Positions 1 to 3,645 of a stretch of 5,567 nt of DNA are shown piece after piece. Source of the stretch: Bryobacterales bacterium (GTDB taxonomy: Bacteria > Acidobacteriota > Terriglobia > Bryobacterales > Bryobacteraceae); contig SHUN01000250.1 in NCBI GenBank assembly GCA_009697495.1, positions 1 through 5,567 of the forward strand, read 5' to 3'. How positions within the stretch are numbered: position 1 is the stretch's first letter; every line of letters starts with the position of its first letter. Both the position numbers and the translations under genes were made by a program. Under the pieces are notes generated by a model that saw nothing but the letters and a program-made list of their open reading frames with translations, had not been told where the DNA came from and did not search any database.

Positions 1-133
1 TAACTTTACCGGTCCATCCAACACGGTGGATTTCCGGAATCCGGCAACTTTCGGCAAACTCCTGGATGACCCCCGAACCGCGTCGCTGGGCGGCCAGGCG
101 CTGATGAACCTGACGATGATGATCCAGTTCTAA
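1..133 (+). CDS. C-terminal end of an outer-membrane beta-barrel protein, probably a TonB-dependent receptor (5' partial)
   Basis: The reading frame enters from the left edge (first complete codon at base 2) and ends at TAA 131-133, leaving 43 residues. The last residues read GGQALMNLTMMIQF, an alternating polar/hydrophobic strand ending in phenylalanine, which is the usual C-terminal sorting signal recognised by the BAM complex in outer-membrane barrels. The preceding part (NPATFGKLLDDPRTASLGG) resembles the last loop and strand of the large carboxypeptidase-regulatory-like/TonB-dependent receptors abundant in Acidobacteriota, where a short N-P-x-FG motif precedes the final strand. The terminal Phe and strand pattern are seen directly; the receptor assignment is family recollection. 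A different large barrel protein is possible because the plug and most of the barrel lie outside the window. A diverged copy of the same C-terminus occurs at 476-520. Confidence 0.55.
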   Translation, partial: NFTGPSNTVDFRNPATFGKLLDDPRTASLGGQALMNLTMMIQF

Positions 134-159
134 GCTGGATTTTTATCGGCTGACTTAAT

Positions 160-197
160 CCGCCTCCCCCGCCGTAAGTGGCGCGGGAGGTGGTTTT
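160..197 (+). terminator. Intrinsic terminator-like hairpin after the outer-membrane gene
   Basis: Bases 160-173 pair with 180-193 to give a 14-position stem with one C-C mismatch (169/184) and one G-T wobble (162/191), closed by a 6-base loop (174-179). It is followed directly by TTTT (194-197). It starts 26 bases after the stop codon at 131-133, where a rho-independent terminator for that gene would be expected. The T tract is short, but the stem is very GC-rich. The 3' arm contains a perfect GGAGGT (186-191) that would serve as the ribosome binding site of the ATG at 200, so the hairpin could also mask that site. Confidence 0.75.
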
Positions 198-232
198 GTA
201 TGAGCGACTATCATTGGGAGGCTCTGAAAATG
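186..232 (+). promoter_or_regulatory. Two Shine-Dalgarno sites serving in-frame starts of the broken antitoxin gene
   Basis: GGAGGT at 186-191 lies 8 bases before ATG 200, and GGGAGG at 216-221 lies 8 bases before ATG 230. The two ATGs share one reading frame. Both sites have good match and spacing, so this was very likely the start region of a real gene, even though the frame now meets TAG at 251. The first site sits inside the 3' arm of the 160-193 hairpin, while the second is free. By position the second ATG (230) may be the original start, but the sequence cannot decide between them. Confidence 0.55.
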
Positions 233-397
233 CCAAATTCCGAGGATGAATAGCTGCAAGGCCATAAAGATGTGATCCACGACAAAATCGAGCGCGCGTT
301 CGCTCAATTTGAGAATCGCGAGTTCTTCACCGCCGAGGAATCGCGAGCGGACATGGAAAAGCGTAAAGCGGCTTGGCAGGCTGACCGGAAGGTTTGA
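200..397 (+). pseudogene. ParD-like antitoxin gene interrupted by an in-frame TAG
   Basis: From ATG 200 (or ATG 230) one frame runs to TGA 395-397 with a single internal stop, TAG at 251-253. After the stop the frame encodes 47 residues, including DKIERAFAQFENREFF, TAEESRADMEKR and KAAW. This charged, helical layout (helix, aromatic-rich turn, E-E-x-R, then M-x-x-R-K-A-A-W) resembles the C-terminal toxin-binding part of small antitoxins paired with ParE/RelE toxins. A piece of such a toxin follows immediately, which supports the reading. Two good ribosome binding sites lie before the ATGs, and the stop leaves only a 17- or 7-residue peptide. A GTG at 272 could restart a 41-residue protein, with a weak AAGG about 10 bases upstream. 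I see a broken antitoxin; a small functional protein from GTG 272 is the alternative. Confidence 0.45.
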
Positions 398-443
398 AAT
401 CTGGAGCCAGGTCGCGGAAAACAGCGTTGACCTTGTGTTTTGA
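393..443 (+). pseudogene. Fragment of a ParE/RelE-type toxin gene
   Basis: In the frame starting at 393, overlapping the last codon of the antitoxin frame, the DNA encodes FEIWSQVAENSVD (393-431), then LVF and TGA at 441-443. The pattern F-E-I-W-S-x-x-A-E-N-S matches the first long helix of ParE-family toxins (typically L-x-E-I-W-x-Y-I-A-E-x-S), located 15-25 residues into a protein of about 100 residues. The start codon, first strand, and everything after the first helix are missing. Overlap or close spacing after an antitoxin gene is the normal parDE arrangement, so the context agrees. The match is short (13 residues), so chance resemblance is not excluded, but its position makes a decayed parDE operon the simplest reading. 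Confidence 0.4.
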
Positions 444-475
444 AGGGCCGCTCAACTGAGGTTTCCCCCCTCTGC

Positions 476-520
476 GGCGGCGTGCCGTTGTTGAACCTGA
501 CGGTCATGATTCAGCCCTGA
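476..520 (+). pseudogene. Relic copy of an outer-membrane barrel C-terminus
   Basis: Bases 476-520 encode GGVPLLNLTVMIQP and then TGA. This aligns without gaps to GGQALMNLTMMIQF and TAA at 89-133. Comparing the 14 codons before the final residue, I count 31 of 42 bases identical, with the stop codons at the same aligned place. No start codon or barrel sequence leads into it: the frame is closed by TGA at 428-430 and the residues between show no barrel pattern. The final sorting residue Phe has become Pro. It is best read as the leftover 3' end of a duplicated or paralogous receptor gene. Confidence 0.5.
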
Positions 521-563
521 TCCGGATCGACCGGGATTGCTCGCCGGGCGAGGAAGTGTAAGG

Positions 564-740
564 ATGTGTGGAGTGGACGACATCACCAAACAGGGCCAGC
601 CCGCTACTCATTCCGTTTCTCCGGGAACGGGAAATAAGCCACTGCTCGGGATCATGCGCGGCCAAATCCACTGGACAGAGGGCTGGGAGAAGCCTTTTTC
701 TGACGACGAGGCCGACGCGTTCCTGGAAGGCCGTTATTGA
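564..740 (+). pseudogene. Phd/YefM-like antitoxin, C-terminal half only, no toxin partner
   Basis: The frame from ATG 564 to TGA 738-740 gives 58 residues; the open frame reaches back to 510, with an alternative TTG start at 537. Residues 4-16 (GVDDITKQGQPAT) resemble the Phd/YefM strand usually written E-I-V-I-T-K-x-G-K-P-V-A. After a linker, residues 25-35 (KPLLGIMRGQI) and the acidic tail ending FLEGRY match the toxin-binding C-terminus of that family (L-G-x-x-K-G-x-I, then D-D-x-x-x-x-F-x-G). The N-terminal DNA-binding half, normally 30-40 residues with N-I-x-E-A-K, is absent. No PIN-domain VapC or Doc gene follows; the next gene is a metabolic deacylase. AGGA at 551-554 lies 9 bases before ATG 564, so a 58-residue protein might still be made. 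I favour a truncated remnant. Confidence 0.45.
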
Positions 741-793
741 CGGACCACGAAGTATTCGTCTTTCGCGAGCAGTAACGATACGCTATATCCATC

Positions 794-1804
794 GTGTCAC
801 CTATTCACTCCTCCATCGATCTCTCGAAAACCGGCGCTCACTACGGCCATTTAGCCATCCCGTATTCCTATAACCTCGGCGGCTGGGCGAATCTGCATGT
901 ACCCATCGCCTCGCTGCGCAATGGCTCCGGGCCGACGGTGTTGCTGATGGCCGGCAACCACGGCGACGAATACCCCGGCCAAGTGGCAATTCTGAATCTG
1001 TGGCGCGAGTTGCAAACCACCGATATCACCGGCCACCTGATCCTCATCCCCTGCCTGAATCCGCCCGCCGCTCACGCCGCCACGCGCCTGTCACCACTCG
1101 ACGGCAAGAACTTCAACCGCTGCTTTCCCGGCAATCCCCAAGGCACTCCCAGCGAGATCCTGGCCCACTATCTAACCACCGTCCTCTTCCCGCAAGCCGA
1201 CACCGTCATCGACCTCCACACCGGCGGCCGCAGCCTGACCTTCCTGCCCACCGCGCACATGCATCTGGTGCCCGATCCGGTACAGCGCCGGGCCATGCTC
1301 GCCGCCACGGAAGCATTCCTCACCGATGTCGCGTTCCTCTATGCCGACGTCGCCGGCACCGGCCTGCTGCCCGTCGAGGCCGAAAGCCAGGGCAAGATCG
1401 TCATCACCACCGAAATGGGCGGCGGGGAAGTGGTCCCGGCTAGCGTTCACCGGCTCTGCCAGCGCGGTCTGCGGAATGTTCTCGTTCATACCGGCGTCCT
1501 GAAGGGAAACCTGGAAATTCGGAAGCAGCCCGTCCGCTGGGTGCAGGCGCTCGACCGGGAAGACTACCGCTTCGCGCCCGAGTCCGGCCTGTTTGAGAGC
1601 TGCGTCGAGCTTGGGGACGCTGTCAACGAAGGCGATACGCTCGGACGCATCCATTTCCTGGAACGGCCGGACCGGGAGCCGGTAATTGTCAAGGCTCACG
1701 CCGCCGGAATGCTAATCGCCGGGCGCGCGCCGTCGATCGTCAAGCAGGGCGATTGCGTCGCCTGCATCGCGCACGATGTGGACCCCTGGGTGGATTCTCA
1801 ATGA
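794..1804 (+). CDS. Succinylglutamate desuccinylase/aspartoacylase-family zinc deacylase (DoeB-like)
   Basis: This is a 336-residue cytoplasmic metallo-deacylase of the M14-like AstE/AspA superfamily. Visible features: zinc motif N-H-G-D-E with ligands H56 and E59; substrate-binding segment D103-G-K-N-F-N-R109; third zinc ligand H142 in D-L-H-T-G-G; catalytic glutamate E207 in T-T-E-M-G-G-G; and a C-terminal beta domain (about residues 245-330). Length and motif wording are closest to DoeB/EutE, the N-alpha-acetyl-L-2,4-diaminobutanoate deacetylase of ectoine breakdown. No other ectoine gene is present, so the substrate is unproven; another N-acyl amino acid is possible. GTG 794 is the only plausible start because the frame is closed by TAA at 773-775 and the next Met lies at residue 52. 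No Shine-Dalgarno is visible before it. The stop overlaps the next gene's start (ATGA), implying one operon. Confidence 0.85.
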   Translation: MSPIHSSIDLSKTGAHYGHLAIPYSYNLGGWANLHVPIASLRNGSGPTVLLMAGNHGDEYPGQVAILNLWRELQTTDITGHLILIPCLNPPAAHAATRLSPLDGKNFNRCFPGNPQGTPSEILAHYLTTVLFPQADTVIDLHTGGRSLTFLPTAHMHLVPDPVQRRAMLAATEAFLTDVAFLYADVAGTGLLPVEAESQGKIVITTEMGGGEVVPASVHRLCQRGLRNVLVHTGVLKGNLEIRKQPVRWVQALDREDYRFAPESGLFESCVELGDAVNEGDTLGRIHFLERPDREPVIVKAHAAGMLIAGRAPSIVKQGDCVACIAHDVDPWVDSQ

Positions 1805-2898
1805 TTGATCGCTCCCACTTGCAACAGATTTTCCTGATCGTGCTCGGACTGCTGGCGCTCGGCGTCTGCTACGTCATCGTTGAGCCGTTCATCGGCCCAA
1901 TTGTCTCTGCCGGAGCGCTGGCCATTCTCTTTTATCCGCTGTTCGCGGCTCTGCGCCGCCGCATGCCCCGCCGTCAAGGTCTCGCCGCAACCCTTACGCT
2001 TCTATTGGTCATCGCCGTGATCGCCCTTCCCGCGGCGTGGATCATTACGACAATGTCCAAGGAACTCGTCCATGCTTATTCCTCTTTCAAGACGAAGAGC
2101 GCCGCCGATGGCGGTTGGATTGAATGGATCATTCATGCCGGAAGCGGGCCGCTCGTCTACTTCGGCATCGATCCGGCCGCCGCCGATGAGCAGGTTCGCG
2201 GCTTCCTTGCCGATCGGCTCGAAACCATCAGCGGTACGCTGCTCCGGCTCATCCAGGGCGTGGTCAGCAACGTCGTTTCATTTTTGTTCAGTACCGTCGT
2301 CGCTCTCTTCGTGCTCTTCTATCTCCTGCGCGATGGGGATCGGCTGCTGATCAAAACTCGCCGACTCCTGCCGCTGCAACAGGCCGTATTTGAGCGGCTG
2401 ATCGCCGAAGTCGGCCAGAGCGTGCTGGCGAACGTCTACGGCGTCGGCGCGGTGGCGCTGGTGCAGGGAACTTTGACGGGCCTGCTGTTCTTTTTCACCG
2501 GCGTGCATTCCCCGGTGCTATGGGGCGTTATCGCCGGATTCTGCTCCATGATTCCTATCGTTGGTCCGCCGATCGTCTGGGTCCCCGTGGCGCTGTCGTT
2601 CGCCATCATGGGCCATTGGGGCAAGGCGGCCATCATCGCCGCCGTTGGCGCCGGCGTCATCGGCACCGTCGACAATATTCTGCGCCCCTGGATCGTCAGC
2701 GGCCGCGTGCAACTGCACCCGCTACTGGTTTTTATTTCGCTGCTTGGCGGGGCGCAGGCCTTTGGTTTTCTTGGTCTCCTCATCGGTCCCGCCGCCCTTT
2801 CCGTCACTATTGTGATTTTTGAGTTTCTGAAGCAGGGGCTCGGGCCGAACCTCCCAGGGGAGCAGCCCGTGCCGCCCCAGGATCCCCTGGCCTCGTGA
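1801..2898 (+). CDS. AI-2E (PerM/UPF0118) family membrane transporter
   Basis: A 365-residue polytopic inner-membrane protein, the usual length for this family. ATG 1801 overlaps the preceding stop as ATGA, so translation is probably coupled; the longer open frame back to 1753 would add an out-of-family N-terminus. Two or three hydrophobic helices (about 9-27, 31-51, 61-83) are followed by a soluble loop (about 84-154), a helix ending in L-L-R-D-G-D180, then a further set of helices. Family hallmarks are S-M-I-P-I-V-G-P-P (249-257), D-N-I-L-R-P (291-296) and the Gly-rich final segment [10 protein letters not shown]. Family members include exporters proposed for autoinducer-2 (TqsA) and Na+/H+ antiporters, so the substrate cannot be assigned. 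The last 58 codons run antisense to the 3' end of the modA-like gene; most of the hydrophilic tail after F-L-K-Q-G-L is dispensable by family comparison. Confidence 0.9.
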   Translation: MIDRSHLQQIFLIVLGLLALGVCYVIVEPFIGPIVSAGALAILFYPLFAALRRRMPRRQGLAATLTLLLVIAVIALPAAWIITTMSKELVHAYSSFKTKSAADGGWIEWIIHAGSGPLVYFGIDPAAADEQVRGFLADRLETISGTLLRLIQGVVSNVVSFLFSTVVALFVLFYLLRDGDRLLIKTRRLLPLQQAVFERLIAEVGQSVLANVYGVGAVALVQGTLTGLLFFFTGVHSPVLWGVIAGFCSMIPIVGPPIVWVPVALSFAIMGHWGKAAIIAAVGAGVIGTVDNILRPWIVSGRVQLHPLLVFISLLGGAQAFGFLGLLIGPAALSVTIVIFEFLKQGLGPNLPGEQPVPPQDPLAS

Positions 2899-3603
2899 GG
2901 TTTTCAGAAATGCCAGCAGCGCCGCCGCGCCCGCCGGGTTTTTCGACCCCTTAATGACCACTCCCGCTTGCCGCAGCGACTCCGGAAGCAGGATGCCGCC
3001 CTTATCGTGCGCCAGCGTCCAGGAGGTAAGCGCGGCATCCACGTTGCCCGTCGCTGCAAACTGCATCGTCTGCCGAACCGTTTCCGCCAGGATCAGTTTC
3101 GGCTCCACCGCTGCCCACAGGCCCGCCTTTTCCAACGCTTCCTTTGCCAGTCGCCCGTAAGGCGCATGGAGCGGGCTCGCCATCGCCACCCGCTTCACTT
3201 CCGGTTTGGCCAGATCCGCCAATTGCTTGATGGCCCCGGATTTGGACCACAGCGCCAAGCGCCCAATCGCGTAAATCTGCACCGTGGCGGCGTCGCCACG
3301 TCCCGCTTGAACCAACTGTTTAACGAAAGTTTCATCGGCGGATAAAAAAAGATCGAAAGGCGCTCCCTGCTCAATCTGGCGGGCTAACTGGCCCGAAGAA
3401 CCGACCGAAACGCGTAGTGTCAGTTTTTGATTTTGCAGAACTTCCCTGGTCAGTTCAGGGATAGACGGGGCGAGATCGGAGGCGGCGGCGACGAGGAGTT
3501 CCTGTGCGAATAGTTGAGTGCCTCCCACTAAACCCATGGTTGACAAGCAAGCACTCAGGTTCCATAATAGTAACGTGCGCAGTCCGGCGCCGGCGCGGCT
3601 CAC
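2722..3603 (-). CDS. modA: Molybdate-type ABC transporter substrate-binding protein (ModA-like)
   Basis: A 293-residue type II periplasmic binding protein. The mature part begins near [11 protein letters not shown]. It carries the ModA features A-A-A-S42 (first oxyanion serine), V-G-S-S70-G-Q-L (second), [22 protein letters not shown] (147-157) and the final L-A-F-L-K-T...G-L-L-P (230-249). GTG 3603 is preferred because it supplies an arginine-containing, hydrophobic export signal with possible cleavage after L-F-A33. L-S-A-C19 could instead act as a lipobox. ATG 3537 would leave only 11 residues before the mature region. Family proteins end near residue 249; here 44 hydrophilic residues follow, encoded opposite the AI-2E gene. 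No modB or modC is present, so the ligand (molybdate, tungstate or another oxyanion) and transporter are unknown. The 5' end overlaps the dnaK promoter. Confidence 0.85.
   Translation of the reverse strand: MSRAGAGLRTLLLWNLSACLSTMGLVGGTQLFAQELLVAAASDLAPSIPELTREVLQNQKLTLRVSVGSSGQLARQIEQGAPFDLFLSADETFVKQLVQAGRGDAATVQIYAIGRLALWSKSGAIKQLADLAKPEVKRVAMASPLHAPYGRLAKEALEKAGLWAAVEPKLILAETVRQTMQFAATGNVDAALTSWTLAHDKGGILLPESLRQAGVVIKGSKNPAGAAALLAFLKTSRGQGILGRHGLLPWEVRPEPLLQKLKNHNSDGKGGGTDEETKKTKGLRPAKQRNKNQ
2854..2890. repeat. 8-bp inverted repeat at the convergent gene ends
   Basis: CCAGGGGA (2854-2861) and TCCCCTGG (2883-2890) are perfect inverted copies separated by 21 bases. They sit at the 3' end of the AI-2E gene and opposite the end of the conserved part of modA. 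A short CCTC-GT-GAGG followed by TTTT (2891-2904) comes next on the + strand and covers the AI-2E stop codon. Together these could slow or end transcription at the convergent junction. However, the loop is long and the T tract short, so a terminator role is only possible, not shown. Confidence 0.3.
3515..3557. repeat. 7-bp inverted repeat flanking the dnaK -35 region
   Basis: TGAGTGC (3515-3521) and GCACTCA (3551-3557) are perfect inverted copies with 29 bases between them. The right copy lies in the spacer of the proposed dnaK promoter and the left copy lies about 19 bases before the -35 box. GCACTC and GAGTGC are the half-site cores of the HrcA operator CIRCE, but in CIRCE they occur as GCACTC-N9-GAGTGC. 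Here the order is reversed and the spacing is far longer, so this is not a standard CIRCE element. Confidence 0.3.
3540..3568 (+). promoter_or_regulatory. Near-consensus sigma-70 promoter for dnaK
   Basis: TTGACA (3540-3545) matches the -35 consensus perfectly. After a 17-base spacer, CATAAT (3563-3568) matches the -10 consensus at five of six positions. Transcription would begin near 3575, leaving an untranslated leader of about 70 bases before the dnaK ATG at 3646. The element lies within the export-signal codons of the divergent modA-like gene if that gene starts at GTG 3603, or just upstream of it if ATG 3537 is used. No good sigma-32-type promoter or CIRCE operator was found nearby, so basal dnaK expression is probably housekeeping-driven, with any heat control exerted elsewhere. 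Confidence 0.75.
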
Positions 3604-3634
3604 TGGAGCCCCCGCCGCGAGCGCGAAATTTTCA

Positions 3635-3640
3635 AAGAGG
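3635..3640 (+). promoter_or_regulatory. dnaK ribosome binding site
   Basis: AAGAGG at 3635-3640 is followed by five T residues and then ATG 3646. Spacing of 5 bases is slightly short but typical, and it fixes the dnaK start together with the conserved N-terminus [10 protein letters not shown]. Confidence 0.7.
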
Positions 3641-3645
3641 TTTTT

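Larger units (their letters stand above)
134..793. other. Gene-poor stretch holding gene relics
   Basis: This 660-base interval separates the outer-membrane gene from the deacylase gene. It has no intact full-length gene that I recognise on either strand; the minus-strand open frames in it are low-complexity and lack family features. It holds a terminator-like hairpin and four short + strand segments with protein-family resemblance: an antitoxin with an internal stop, a toxin fragment, a barrel C-terminus fragment and a second antitoxin fragment. Their order and truncation suggest repeated insertion and decay of small mobile toxin-antitoxin modules. No transposase, terminal inverted repeat or attachment site was seen. 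Confidence 0.6.

Noticed and set aside
251..253. TAG read as pyrrolysine or a programmed read-through codon in the antitoxin
   Set aside because: There is no sign of a pyrrolysine system or read-through element, and the adjacent toxin is also broken, so simple decay explains it.
540..552. Small palindrome CTCGCC-G-GGCGAG before the Phd-like frame
   Set aside because: The loop is too small for a good hairpin and such short GC palindromes are expected by chance in GC-rich DNA.
568..873. A + strand open frame of 101 codons spanning the spacer and the deacylase start
   Set aside because: It overlaps both the Phd-like frame and the deacylase in a different frame. Its Arg/Ser-rich translation shows no family features.
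1172..1699. A minus-strand open frame of 175 codons opposite the deacylase gene
   Set aside because: It is the antisense shadow of a well-supported enzyme gene; no motif or start signal was found.
1753..1800. Upstream extension of the AI-2E frame to an alternative start
   Set aside because: It would add 16 Arg/Gly-rich residues inside the deacylase gene. ATG 1801 gives the family-like N-terminus and the common ATGA overlap.
3513..3540. A sigma-32-like promoter (GTTGAGT ... CCCATGGT) before dnaK
   Set aside because: The -35 part matches the heat-shock consensus poorly, while a near-perfect sigma-70 promoter lies just downstream.
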